Made by a program: the position numbers and the translations under genes. Source: Saprospiraceae bacterium (GTDB lineage Bacteria > Bacteroidota > Bacteroidia > Chitinophagales > Saprospiraceae). From it: a stretch of 59,776 bases of DNA. Under the pieces are notes generated by a model. That model was not told the origin of the DNA. It ran no database searches and saw nothing but the letters and a program-made list of their open reading frames with translations. The stretch spans positions 1-59,776 of the forward strand of contig JANWXM010000023.1 in assembly GCA_025055285.1 (NCBI GenBank), written 5' to 3'. Shown in pieces: positions 36,098-46,926 of the stretch. The stretch's first letter is position 1, and each line of letters starts with the position of its first letter.

Positions 36098-37618
36098 CTA
36101 ATTTATTCTATGGAACACAGTCTTTAGGAAGTTAGCGGTTTGCTCTATTTCTGGGCTTAATATACGATCTTCTTCCAGATGAGGCACGATCTCCCGATAA
36201 CGCTTGCGCAGGGCTTCGATACGTGTCGAAGAACGGACAGGTAGTCGAAAATCCAGGGCTTGCATGGCGACCATGAACTCAATGGCCAGTAGGCGCTCGG
36301 TATTTCGCACTATTCGCATGGCCTTTGTGCCAGCATTAGCAGCCATGCTGACGTGGTCCTCCTGGCCATTGCTACTAACAATATTATCAGCCGAAGCAGG
36401 CATGCAAAGCGTCTTGTTCTGGCTAGCTAGAGCCGCAGCCGTGTATTGGGCAATCATCATTCCAGAGTTTAAGCCTGCCTTTGCACTTAAAAAGACGGGC
36501 AGCCCGCGCTGGCCGCTCAAGAGCTGAAAGACACGACGCTCGGCAATGCTGCCGATTTCTGAAAGAGCCAAAGAGAGATAATCCAACGCCAGGGCTATGG
36601 GCTGGGCGTGGAAGTTGCCTCCAGAAAGAATAGCATCGCTCTCTGGAAATACGTTTGGATTATCTGTAACGCTATTGATTTCCGTAAGCACTACTTGTTC
36701 CACATGTTTTAGGGCATCGCGGCTAGCGCCATGCACTTGAGGCACACAACGAAAAGAATAAGGATCTTGCACATGTTCTCTTGGCAAGGCCGCCAAATCG
36801 CTGTCTTCTAACCAATGACGAATGTTTCGAGCGGTAACCAGTTGTCCGGGGTGCGGGCGAATGAAGTACAAACGTTCGTCTAAGGGCGACTGCTGGCACA
36901 AAAATGCCTCGTATCCTATTGCAGCGTTTAAGTCAGCTAATTCAAGCAAACGTCGGCTTTCGAGCAAACACCACACTGCATACGCAGTCGAAAACTGGGT
37001 GCCATTGAGCAAAGCTAGTGCCTCTTTGGCCTGAAAAGTCAATGGCGACCAACCTTTCTTTGAAAGCACCTCTTGTGCAGCCAGTCGCTTCCCTTCAAAC
37101 CAAACCTCTCCTAATCCTGCTAATGGCAAACACATGTGAGCTAGAGGAGCTAAATCTCCGGAAGCGCCCAATGAACCTTGTTCAGGTACGACAGGCAGCA
37201 CATCCTCATTAAAAAAATCAATCAACCGCTCTACCACTATCTCGCGTACGGCCGAATGACCATAACTTAAACTTTTAATTTTGAGCACCAACATCAGTCG
37301 CACAATATCTAAGGGCACGGCCTCACCTACGCCTGCAGCATGAGAGAGTAGAAGATTTTTCTGAAGTTGGCCAATGTCTCTTTCCGAGATACGTACGTTA
37401 CACAGCGCGCCAAAACCTGTATTAATACCATAGTAGCGGACACGCGTATCTGCCAGTTTGCGCTGGAGATAGTTGTAACTAGTGTGAATACGCCGACGCG
37501 CCTCTTCTGAGAGCACTAAGCGAGGGTGATGATGAAAGATAAATTCCACCGTGCCCCAGTCCATAGAGTCAGGGCCAATAGAATATACTGGCAAAGCTTT
37601 ATCGTCGGAAATAGGCAT
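36098..37618 (-). CDS. hutH: Histidine ammonia-lyase
   Basis: 506 residues from ATG 37618. It deaminates L-histidine to urocanate. The MIO cofactor triad Ala-Ser-Gly is in GSLGASGDLAPLAHM. YGINTGFGAL near residue 65 and the QEDHVSMAANAGTKAM segment are typical of histidine lyases rather than phenylalanine or tyrosine lyases. The frame has an ATG 31 codons upstream, but a promoter-like CATCTTTG at 37640-37647 lies within that extension and the family starts near the chosen Met. Other hut genes are absent from the window. Confidence 0.93.
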   Translation of the reverse strand: MPISDDKALPVYSIGPDSMDWGTVEFIFHHHPRLVLSEEARRRIHTSYNYLQRKLADTRVRYYGINTGFGALCNVRISERDIGQLQKNLLLSHAAGVGEAVPLDIVRLMLVLKIKSLSYGHSAVREIVVERLIDFFNEDVLPVVPEQGSLGASGDLAPLAHMCLPLAGLGEVWFEGKRLAAQEVLSKKGWSPLTFQAKEALALLNGTQFSTAYAVWCLLESRRLLELADLNAAIGYEAFLCQQSPLDERLYFIRPHPGQLVTARNIRHWLEDSDLAALPREHVQDPYSFRCVPQVHGASRDALKHVEQVVLTEINSVTDNPNVFPESDAILSGGNFHAQPIALALDYLSLALSEIGSIAERRVFQLLSGQRGLPVFLSAKAGLNSGMMIAQYTAAALASQNKTLCMPASADNIVSSNGQEDHVSMAANAGTKAMRIVRNTERLLAIEFMVAMQALDFRLPVRSSTRIEALRKRYREIVPHLEEDRILSPEIEQTANFLKTVFHRIN

Positions 37619-37639
37619 AACTTTCCCCGTAAGAGCGTG

Positions 37640-37647
37640 CAAAGATG
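37640..37647 (-). promoter_or_regulatory. Probable -7 promoter element of hutH
   Basis: CATCTTTG on the minus strand, one mismatch from TAnnTTTG, 22 bases before the hutH start. The same CATCTTTGC form precedes truA. Confidence 0.45.
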
Positions 37648-37929
37648 AGAGAAATAAAGCATCTCCTTTAAAAGGCCTCTCTTCAAGACTACCCGTACAA
37701 AGTTGCGGCAACAGGGCGTTTTCCAGCGAGGCGGAGGCAATCTGTAGTGTAAACTATTAAAGCTGTGTTAATGGTAGGTTAAACTCCTCCTTCTCTCTTC
37801 TCGATATTTTAGCATAAATCAGCCGCAGTCAACGCTTTTAAATCTTATTAAGCAAACACCTTTAACACATTTCTCGCAAAACCTTCAGTACCTTGAAATC
37901 TCACCTCTAGGTTAACCAAATCAACATCC

Positions 37930-37937
37930 TACCTTTG
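37930..37937 (+). promoter_or_regulatory. -7 promoter element (TACCTTTG)
   Basis: Exact TAnnTTTG match 35 bases before the first OmpH-like gene. Confidence 0.6.
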
Positions 37938-37971
37938 TCCGTGCAATATTTAAAGAAAAAAGTACAGTTTT

Positions 37972-38487
37972 ATGCTAAAAAAATGCCTAATTGCAATTCT
38001 TTTTGTCCTAAGCTGTAGCGTTACTAGCTTTGCGCAGCGCATTGCTTACGTGGATATAAATGCTATTCTGGAAAGCATTCCGGAATATCAGCGGGCACAA
38101 GAACAATTGGACAAGCTAGCCACCCAGTGGCGTCAAGAAATTGCTCAGGAGCAAGATGTTATTAAAGGCATGTACAGCAAATATCAGGCAGAACAAGTAT
38201 TGCTTAGCGATGAGCAAAGGCGCCGCCGGGAGGAGGAAATTGTGAACAAAGAAAAGGAAGTGCGCGAACTTCAGCGCCGCCGCTTCGGCCCCGAAGGAGA
38301 ATTGTTTAAAAAACGAGAGGAACTCGTACGGCCTATCCAGGAACGCGTTTACGCTGCCATTGAGAAGTATGCTATCGATAAGGGCTTTGAATACATTTTT
38401 GAGAAAGGCAGCGCTTCCGGGATGCTTTACGCTGATAAAAAGTACGACAAGACAGAAGACATAAAGGCTATGCTGCGGCGCAATTAA
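37972..38487 (+). CDS. OmpH/Skp-family periplasmic chaperone (copy 1)
   Basis: 171 residues with a signal peptide (about 1-23, ends SFAQ). RIAYVDINAILESIPEYQRAQEQLDKLA is the classic Skp start, followed by a long coiled coil (about 45-120) and a compact end with AIDKGFEYIFEKGS. Skp trimers hold unfolded outer membrane proteins during transit to the BAM complex. In Bacteroidota such genes often come in tandem next to bamA; here a second copy follows 34 bases on and then murI, without bamA in the window. Confidence 0.92.
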   Translation: MLKKCLIAILFVLSCSVTSFAQRIAYVDINAILESIPEYQRAQEQLDKLATQWRQEIAQEQDVIKGMYSKYQAEQVLLSDEQRRRREEEIVNKEKEVRELQRRRFGPEGELFKKREELVRPIQERVYAAIEKYAIDKGFEYIFEKGSASGMLYADKKYDKTEDIKAMLRRN

Positions 38488-38492
38488 TGTTA

Positions 38493-38500
38493 TACTTTTG
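38493..38500 (+). promoter_or_regulatory. -7 promoter element (TACTTTTG)
   Basis: Exact TAnnTTTG match in the 34-base gap between the two OmpH genes, 21 bases before the second ATG, suggesting the second copy and murI can be transcribed separately. Confidence 0.5.
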
Positions 38501-38521
38501 CAAAGTAGTTCATACTGAACG

Positions 38522-39037
38522 ATGAAGACGACGAGAAGAACTCTTTTGCTGGCCTTTCTTCTCCTACTTGGAAGTGCTTTAGGGTATGCTCAGAAATTTG
38601 GGTATCTTAACTCGGCGGCTCTACTGGCAGAAGTACCAGAAGTAAAACAGGCTGATGCCAATTTAAAGGCCTTCCAAACGCAATTGATGAAAAAAGGTCA
38701 GGAAATGGCCAACGAGTTGCAAGAAAAAGCTGCTGCTTTAGAACGCAAAAAAGAGCAAGGTACAATCTCGCCGCGCGATTATCAGGCTCAATTGGCCAAA
38801 CTACAAGAGGAGGAAGAAGCCCTTAGTAAATATGAACAAGAGGTTTATGCCAAGTTGAGCAGAAAACGCGAAGAAGAATACCGTCCCATTTTGGAGCGTG
38901 TAAATAAAATCGTGGAGGAAGTATCTCGCGAACACGGTTTCATGCTAGTCTTTGATAGCAGCACGAGAGCTGTGGTTTACGCCGAAGAAGCTCTTGATTT
39001 AACACCATTAGTGAAAGCCAAACTGGGCTTGAAGTAA
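38522..39037 (+). CDS. OmpH/Skp-family periplasmic chaperone (copy 2)
   Basis: 171 residues with a signal peptide (ends GYAQ, about residue 23). QKFGYLNSAALLAEVPEVKQADANLKAFQ is the conserved start, followed by a Glu/Lys-rich coiled coil and a short beta end (REHGFMLVFDSSTRAVVYAEEALDLT). Same length as the upstream paralogue but clearly diverged, so an old duplication. Its stop overlaps the ATG of murI by one base. Confidence 0.92.
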   Translation: MKTTRRTLLLAFLLLLGSALGYAQKFGYLNSAALLAEVPEVKQADANLKAFQTQLMKKGQEMANELQEKAAALERKKEQGTISPRDYQAQLAKLQEEEEALSKYEQEVYAKLSRKREEEYRPILERVNKIVEEVSREHGFMLVFDSSTRAVVYAEEALDLTPLVKAKLGLK

Positions 39038-39855
39038 TGGCGGGTCCGATTGGTATCTTCGACTCAGGGTATGGAGGGCTTACCGTTTTCCGAGAGATAG
39101 AGTCGTTGTTACCAGAGTACGACTATATCTATTTGGGCGACAATGCCCGTGCGCCATACGGCGCGCGATCGTTCGAAACTGTTTACCGATTTACACTCGA
39201 GTGCGTGAAGCAGCTCTTTTCCATGGGTTGCCGCCTTGTAATTTTAGCCTGCAACACGGCTTCGGCAAAGGCTTTGCGCAACATTCAGCAACTCGACTTG
39301 CCACAGTACGGCGCGCACTATCGCGTCCTGGGTGTGATTCGCCCCACAACCGAAATTGTCGGCCACATTACTCGAACAGGGTGTATAGGTATTCTCGCTA
39401 CACCAGGCACGGTCAAATCTCTTTCTTATTCTATTGAGATTCAGCATTTTTTTCCAAATGTGCGCGTCTACCAGCAAGCATGCCCAATGTGGGTGCCTCT
39501 TATTGAGAACGACGAACACACGGGCCCTGGTGCAGACTATTTTGTTGAAAAGGACCTTCGTGCCCTACTTGCTCAAGCCGACTGCATAGACACGGTCGTA
39601 CTCGGCTGCACACACTACTCCCTTCTCCTGGAAAAGATACGCCGATACCTCCCTCCTGAAATCACGCTAATGGCTCAAGGTCGCTTAGTCGCTGATCGTT
39701 TGGCTGACTACCTGCGCCGACACCCGGAAATAGAAGCATACTGCAGTAAAGGAGAAACGCGCCGCTTCTTCACTACTGAGACGCCTGAGATTTTCGATGA
39801 GAAAGCCAGCCGATTCTACGGACGACCTGTCCAATCCCAGCATCTCAGTCTCTGA
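39037..39855 (+). CDS. murI: Glutamate racemase
   Basis: 272 residues, the usual length. It makes D-glutamate for peptidoglycan. IGIFDSGYGGLTVFREI at the N-terminus, GDNARAPYG, the first catalytic Cys in LACNTASAKA and the second in VVLGCTHYSLL are all present. The ATG overlaps the last base of the upstream OmpH stop (TAATG), indicating translational coupling. A terminator hairpin follows. Confidence 0.96.
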   Translation: MAGPIGIFDSGYGGLTVFREIESLLPEYDYIYLGDNARAPYGARSFETVYRFTLECVKQLFSMGCRLVILACNTASAKALRNIQQLDLPQYGAHYRVLGVIRPTTEIVGHITRTGCIGILATPGTVKSLSYSIEIQHFFPNVRVYQQACPMWVPLIENDEHTGPGADYFVEKDLRALLAQADCIDTVVLGCTHYSLLLEKIRRYLPPEITLMAQGRLVADRLADYLRRHPEIEAYCSKGETRRFFTTETPEIFDEKASRFYGRPVQSQHLSL

Positions 39856-39865
39856 CGACGCCCCT

Positions 39866-39894
39866 GGAGTAGAAGGCTAACTCCTTTTAAATTT
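39866..39894 (+). terminator. Rho-independent terminator after murI
   Basis: Short hairpin GGAGT...ACTCC (39866-39884) followed by TTTTAAATTT, 10 bases after the murI stop. Confidence 0.6.
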
Positions 39895-39926
39895 GAGGAG
39901 GACGACAAAAAATCTCGAAGCAACGG

Positions 39927-39934
39927 TAACTTTG
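39927..39934 (+). promoter_or_regulatory. -7 promoter element of the tRNA-Arg gene
   Basis: TAACTTTG, exact TAnnTTTG match, 26 bases before the tRNA 5' end. Confidence 0.6.
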
Positions 39935-39959
39935 CCTCTCGAAGAAACCCTCCACTAAA

Positions 39960-40032
<73 letters not shown>

Positions 40033-40208
40033 CCCCTTGAGGGTGTAGGCTGATAAGTAGCCTCGCTTATTTAGGTAGAATACACAAGTCTCCGAACAAA
40101 ACTACACCCCCTAGCTAAGAGAAAAGCTTACTTTTTATAGGGATTTTGTCGCATTTGCTCTTTTGGCCTCTTCCAAGATACTATCGTAGGCGTTCGAGCG
40201 GTTTCCAT

Positions 40209-40216
40209 CATCTTTG
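40209..40216 (+). promoter_or_regulatory. Probable -7 promoter element of truA
   Basis: CATCTTTG, one mismatch from TAnnTTTG, 39 bases before the truA ATG. Confidence 0.45.
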
Positions 40217-40254
40217 CAGATAAGCAGACTTTTCGTCGCTTATCTACTCAACTT

Positions 40255-41004
40255 ATGCGTTACTTTCTCTCTCTTGCATATCGAGGAACCCGATACGCAG
40301 GGTGGCAACGCCAGCCCAATGCGCTTAGCGTACAAGAGGTTTTGGAAAATTCTCTGAGTATGTTGTTGCGTCAGCCGATAGAGGTGGTGGGCTGTGGTCG
40401 AACAGATGCGGGTGTTCATGCACGGTATTACGTAGCCCATTTTGATGCAGAGGGCGAACTGCCGAAAACCTTCTTGCAGAATATTAACGGTATTCTCCCT
40501 GGAGACATCGCCGTTTACACCGTGAAAAGAATGCCCTCCGAAGCACATGCGCGGTACGACGCAGTAGAGCGGCATTACTGCTATTACATCTCTCTGCGCA
40601 AAGATCCTTTCGCACAGGAAACCGCGTGGCTTTACCCGCATGCAGGGCTGTTAGACATAAACCTCCTCCAACGCATGGCAAATCTGCTTATGCAATACGA
40701 GGCCTTTCTTCCCTTCTGTAAGACAGACAGTAATGTCGAGCACTACCGCTGTAGGCTACATATGGCCAGATGGGAATATTTACTTGACGAGAATCAACTA
40801 GTCTTTCAAATAGCAGCCAACCGCTTCTTGCGTGGTATGGTGCGTTTAATCGTAGGCACATGTTTAGCCGTTGCACGGGGAGTTTTAACGCTTGAAGGAG
40901 TGAGAGAAGCCCTGGAAAAACAGCAACCGCTTCCAAAAAGCATAAGTGTACCCGCCCACGGGCTAGCTTTGACAAACGTTCGTTACCCTTACCCCATTTC
41001 CTGA
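40255..41004 (+). CDS. truA: tRNA pseudouridine(38-40) synthase
   Basis: 249 residues. It modifies uridines 38-40 in the anticodon stem-loop of tRNAs. YFLSLAYRGTRYAGWQRQPNALSVQEVLE is the family start. The catalytic Asp is in GCGRTDAGVHARYYVAHF. ANRFLRGMVRLIVGTCLAVARG near the end is also typical. It is preceded by a tRNA gene, though on a separate promoter. Confidence 0.96.
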   Translation: MRYFLSLAYRGTRYAGWQRQPNALSVQEVLENSLSMLLRQPIEVVGCGRTDAGVHARYYVAHFDAEGELPKTFLQNINGILPGDIAVYTVKRMPSEAHARYDAVERHYCYYISLRKDPFAQETAWLYPHAGLLDINLLQRMANLLMQYEAFLPFCKTDSNVEHYRCRLHMARWEYLLDENQLVFQIAANRFLRGMVRLIVGTCLAVARGVLTLEGVREALEKQQPLPKSISVPAHGLALTNVRYPYPIS

Positions 41005-41078
41005 GATCGATCATCTTGATCTATGATTATCATCATTGGAAAGCGGCAAAAGGGAAGAACACCTTTGTTGTAGTTTCT

Positions 41079-41927
41079 ATGAAAAAGATTCTTATTCCGA
41101 CCGATTTTTCAAATAATGCCAAGCAAGCGGCGAAGGTAGGAGCTTTTCTTGCACGGCAAGTGGGCGCAAAGGTAGTGTTGTTACACGTTAATACGGCAGT
41201 AGCTTACACACCTCCACTGCCCGACTATAGTGTACCACAAGCTTTTGACTGGGAGGCTTACGAAGAGAACGCAAAGGAGGCGCTCCTAGCCTTGGAGAAA
41301 GACCTCTCCCAGCAGGCTGATTTTGCCGCTCTTTCCTTTGAAAAGAGAGTGGAGGAAGGTTTGCTGCACCAAGCTATTCGTCAAGTAGTCGAAGAAGAGG
41401 GAATAGATATCGTGGTCATGGGCACCAAAGGGGCGACGGGTGCAGTTGAATTCTTCATCGGCTCAAATACCGAGAAGGTCATCCGTACAGCACCGTGCCC
41501 AGTTTTAGCCGTTCCGGAAAATTCAGGCGATTTCGAGGTAAAAAGTGTACTCGTTCCTACCACGCTGCGGCCCGACCAAGTGTACGTATTTGAATGGTTG
41601 GCAGAATGGCAGAAATACTTCTCTTTTACAGTGTCTCTCCTTTATCTAAATGATCCTCTAGGCTTAGGGAAAAACAAAGTTATTGAAGAAAAGGCACGAG
41701 AAATGGGAAAAGGAGCGGGGCTGAGGAATTATAGGATACTTATTGAGGGAAACACCTTCAACGAAGAGGCAGCCATCCTGGAAGTGGCGCATGAACAACA
41801 TGTTGACCTAATCGCAATGGGGACCCACCAACGGAAGGGATTATCGCATTTGCTGTTTGGCAGTTTAACCGAGGATATGGCCAATCATTCCGATATTCCC
41901 GTGCTGAGCATTCCCTTAAAGAAATAG
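41079..41927 (+). CDS. Universal stress protein, two UspA domains
   Basis: 282 residues from ATG 41079 (MKKILIPTDFSNNAKQAAKVG), the canonical UspA start; an in-frame ATG 21 codons upstream adds unrelated residues. Domain 1 (1-142) ends with the ATP-binding-type glycine motif GTKGATGAVEFFIGSNTEKVIRTA. Domain 2 (about 150-282) ends GTHQRKGLSHLLFGSLTEDMANHS. Tandem Usp proteins are cytoplasmic, nucleotide-binding stress factors of poorly known function. A strong terminator follows, so the gene is monocistronic. Confidence 0.92.
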   Translation: MKKILIPTDFSNNAKQAAKVGAFLARQVGAKVVLLHVNTAVAYTPPLPDYSVPQAFDWEAYEENAKEALLALEKDLSQQADFAALSFEKRVEEGLLHQAIRQVVEEEGIDIVVMGTKGATGAVEFFIGSNTEKVIRTAPCPVLAVPENSGDFEVKSVLVPTTLRPDQVYVFEWLAEWQKYFSFTVSLLYLNDPLGLGKNKVIEEKAREMGKGAGLRNYRILIEGNTFNEEAAILEVAHEQHVDLIAMGTHQRKGLSHLLFGSLTEDMANHSDIPVLSIPLKK

Positions 41928-41957
41928 ACAGGGCATGACAGGGTAGTTTTCCATGAG

Positions 41958-41992
41958 GCGGCCCGTTGCAACAGTGGGCCGCTCTTCTTATT
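41958..41992 (+). terminator. Rho-independent terminator after the Usp gene
   Basis: Seven-base GC stem GCGGCCC/GGGCCGC (41958-41982) followed by TCTTCTTATT. It lies inside the upstream extension of the recR frame and therefore argues for the later recR start. Confidence 0.8.
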
Positions 41993-42019
41993 CTAGAGGG
42001 AGAAAAAAAGCATTAGACG

Positions 42020-42027
42020 TATCTTTG
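42020..42027 (+). promoter_or_regulatory. -7 promoter element of recR (TATCTTTG)
   Basis: Exact TAnnTTTG match only 6 bases before the ATG at 42034, so transcription would begin at or next to the start codon. No clear -33 element. Confidence 0.6.
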
Positions 42028-42033
42028 CTCCCT

Positions 42034-42639
42034 ATGACATCCTCTTCTCAACTGATTGAGAAAGCCGTCGAAGCATTTGCTAGCTTACCAGGCATTGGGC
42101 GAAAAACAGCACTGCGCTTGGTGCTGCACTTGCTCAAGCAAGAGCCAGGAGTAACGGAGCGTTTTACCAGGGCGTTGCTGGACATGCGCATGAACATTTT
42201 TCAATGTCGCATATGCCATAATTTATCCGATGAAGAGACCTGCCGTATCTGCTCCGACCCACGACGCGACCATACTATAATATGTGTAGTAGAAAGCATT
42301 CGCGATTTAATGGCCATCGAAGACACAGGGCAATATCGCGGGTCATACCATGTACTGGGTGGCGTTATCTCACCCATGGAAGGCATTGGACCAGACCAGC
42401 TAAACATCTCTTCTCTGATAAAGCGGATTGCGGAGAGCGAAATAAAGGAAGTTATCATGGCCATTAGCCCAACAATCGAAGGCGAAACAACAATATTCTA
42501 CTTGTCTCAGCAACTGGCTCCTTATGGAGTCCTTATTAGTACAATCGCGCGCGGCGTCGCTTTTGGTGGGCAATTAGAATATACTGACGAGATTACTCTG
42601 GCTCGCTCTATCTTGGGACGCCTACCTTACTCCCGGTAG
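42034..42639 (+). CDS. recR: Recombination protein RecR
   Basis: 201 residues from ATG 42034, the usual RecR length; the frame is open 27 codons further up but overlaps a terminator. The helix-hairpin-helix FASLPGIGRKTALRLVL (17-33), four-Cys zinc finger CRICHNLSDEETCRIC, Toprim domain (ICVVESIRDLMAIEDTG) and a C-terminal Walker-B-like segment are present. With RecO and RecF it loads RecA at gaps. Promoter and start lie almost on top of each other. Confidence 0.95.
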   Translation: MTSSSQLIEKAVEAFASLPGIGRKTALRLVLHLLKQEPGVTERFTRALLDMRMNIFQCRICHNLSDEETCRICSDPRRDHTIICVVESIRDLMAIEDTGQYRGSYHVLGGVISPMEGIGPDQLNISSLIKRIAESEIKEVIMAISPTIEGETTIFYLSQQLAPYGVLISTIARGVAFGGQLEYTDEITLARSILGRLPYSR

Positions 42640-42670
42640 TGTTTCAAGGAGTACACACCTATAGGCATCG

Positions 42671-42678
42671 TAACTTTG
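42671..42678 (+). promoter_or_regulatory. Possible promoter of the ceramide operon (TAACTTTG)
   Basis: Exact TAnnTTTG match between recR and the 2-hydroxylase gene, about 200 bases before its ATG. It is the only such element in this gap, and the seven genes downstream have no other evident promoter. Confidence 0.4.
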
Positions 42679-42880
42679 CGCCCAGAACTCATACTAAAAT
42701 AATCCAGCCCATTCCATCGCGCTCCTTACTCACAAGCCAGCAGGATTTAGAACTGTTTTTGAGTCTTCGTTCCCTTTTCTTTTACTCGACCACTTTTTAT
42801 GCAAAGGTGGCAGCCCCTTTATGTCTCCTTTTTTTGTGTGCTAATTACATGGGAAGATAAGAAACTAAAAATTGTTTTTT

Positions 42881-43507
42881 ATGGAAAAAAGGCAATTGTT
42901 TGTTTCGAATAGCCAAGAATCCATCCGAATATTTGAGAAAGATTGGATGGAAGCACTTTCGAAGACCCACTTTACTGTACCTCTATTTATTTATTTGCCA
43001 GTGGTAGGTTGTTGCATATGGTTCTCGGAGCGCCATTGGTCTTCTGTAGGCTTGTTTTTAGGCGGTTTACTCGTATGGACGCTGACAGAATACATATTGC
43101 ATCGTTTCGTATTTCACTGGGTATTGCCTGGCCGATGGGGAGCCCGAATTCACTTCATTATTCACGGCATACACCATGACTACCCTAATGACCGCTTGCG
43201 GTTAGTAATGCCGCCTGCTGTCAGTATACCTCTCGCTTTCTTATTCTTTAGCGGTTATCGGTGGCTGTTGGGCACGCCTACGGTGTATCCATTTTTTGCA
43301 GGACTTGTTTTTGGTTACCTCTGTTACGATATGATTCACTACGCCCTCCATCATCTAAACCTAAAGCATCCCCTCTTACAACGGCTTAAGCACCACCATA
43401 TGTTACACCATTTTCAGCAACCGGATAAAGGCTTTGGAGTAAGCTGCCCATTTTGGGATTTTATTTTCAAAACTACCTTTGTGTTGCATAAAAAATCGTC
43501 GCCGTGA
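42881..43507 (+). CDS. FA2H-like fatty-acid 2-hydroxylase (sterol desaturase superfamily)
   Basis: 208 residues from ATG 42881 (a TTG lies three codons earlier). Four or so membrane helices carry a di-iron histidine set: HRFVFH (74-79), HFIIHGIHH (91-99), HYALHH (153-158) and HHHMLHH (171-177). The segment YILHRFVFHW, HGIHHDYPNDRLRLVMPP, GYLCYDMIHYALHH and the end KGFGVSCPFWDFIF follow the catalytic domain of eukaryotic FA2H/Scs7, which puts a 2-OH on the N-acyl chain of ceramide. The N-terminal cytochrome b5 domain of the eukaryotic enzyme is absent, so a separate electron donor is needed. It is the first gene of the cluster, 51 bases before spt. Confidence 0.85.
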   Translation: MEKRQLFVSNSQESIRIFEKDWMEALSKTHFTVPLFIYLPVVGCCIWFSERHWSSVGLFLGGLLVWTLTEYILHRFVFHWVLPGRWGARIHFIIHGIHHDYPNDRLRLVMPPAVSIPLAFLFFSGYRWLLGTPTVYPFFAGLVFGYLCYDMIHYALHHLNLKHPLLQRLKHHHMLHHFQQPDKGFGVSCPFWDFIFKTTFVLHKKSSP

Positions 43508-45915
<2,408 letters not shown>

Positions 45916-45918
45916 AAC

Positions 45919-46926
45919 ATGGAGTCTGTTAAAGATTTTCGCTATAAGACAGGTCCTGAACCTCATCGCCAGCGAACTAAGGCGATTTTAGAAGCTCACC
46001 CTGAAGTTTGTCAGTTAATTGGCAAAAACCCATGGACAGCCCTCATCATCCTCGGGTGCGTCATATTTCAGGTGGTCATGGCCTACTTTCTGCGCCAACA
46101 GAGTTGGTGGTGGATTGTAGGGCTGGCCTGGTTCGTTGGTGCATTCCCAGCACATGTTCTATTTGTGTGCATCCACGAAGCTGCTCATAATTTGATCTTC
46201 CGAAGGCGAGTATGGAACATTTATGCAGGTATCTTTGCTAATTTGCCGACGATACTTCCTTCAGCAATCTCGTTCAAAAACTACCACCTTAAGCACCACG
46301 CCTTTCAAGGCGTTCATGAATTAGACGCTGACTTACCCTCCCGGTGGGAGGCCCGACTCATTAATAACTATTTCATTGGAAAAGCTCTTTGGCTGCTTTT
46401 TTATCCCTTTTTTCAGGCTGCTCGCGTGCTGCGTTGCCGAGAAGCTATGCTAATAGACAAGTGGGTCATTTTGAATATTGTCGTGCAGCTCGCGTTCGAT
46501 ACGGCAGTAGTTTATTTCTGGGGGTGGAAGGCGTTTGCTTACTTAGGACTTAGTTTAATGTTCTCCATCGGCCTACATCCTTTAGGAGCTCGTTGGATAC
46601 AAGAGCACTACCTCGTGCTTGATCCAGACCAAGAAACGTATAGTTACTACGGCCCTCTTAACGTCATCAACTTAAATGTGGGCTATCACAATGAGCACCA
46701 CGACATGCCCTCAATACCCTGGAACAAACTGCCTAAGTTGCGTGCTCTTGCTCCAGAATTTTACAATTCGCTGAAGCATCACACCTCCTACACGAGGTTA
46801 TTGTTTCGATTTCTATTTAGCCAAGAAATCAGTTTGTTTTCCCGAATTGTACGAAAGGACCGCGGCAACGTACCGTTGAGCGACGAGTCTACGCCCGACC
46901 TAGCGCTTCTGAAGAAGTCAACATGA
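45919..46926 (+). CDS. DES1-like sphingolipid delta-4 desaturase
   Basis: 335 residues with about six membrane helices. Three histidine boxes of membrane di-iron desaturases are seen: HEAAH (86-90), HLKHH (123-127) and HNEHH (257-261). The protein follows eukaryotic DEGS1/DES1 end to end: the DFRY...PHRQRTKAIL start (the Lipid_DES type N-terminus), FANLPTILPSAISFKNYH, the ETYSYYGPLN motif and NVGYHNEHHDMPSIPW. DES1 introduces the trans 4,5 double bond of (dihydro)ceramide. A role on ceramide is strongly supported by adjacent spt. Its ATG is 3 bases after the upstream gene, and its stop overlaps the next start. Confidence 0.9.
   Translation: MESVKDFRYKTGPEPHRQRTKAILEAHPEVCQLIGKNPWTALIILGCVIFQVVMAYFLRQQSWWWIVGLAWFVGAFPAHVLFVCIHEAAHNLIFRRRVWNIYAGIFANLPTILPSAISFKNYHLKHHAFQGVHELDADLPSRWEARLINNYFIGKALWLLFYPFFQAARVLRCREAMLIDKWVILNIVVQLAFDTAVVYFWGWKAFAYLGLSLMFSIGLHPLGARWIQEHYLVLDPDQETYSYYGPLNVINLNVGYHNEHHDMPSIPWNKLPKLRALAPEFYNSLKHHTSYTRLLFRFLFSQEISLFSRIVRKDRGNVPLSDESTPDLALLKKST

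Noticed and set aside
42639-42860. 73-codon plus ORF between recR and the 2-hydroxylase
   Set aside because: Composition is not protein-like, and a probable promoter word lies within it.
45919-46926. Ordinary acyl-lipid fatty-acid desaturase
   Set aside because: The full-length agreement with DES1-specific segments (ETYSYYGPLN, NVGYHNEHHD) and position beside spt point to a sphingolipid desaturase.
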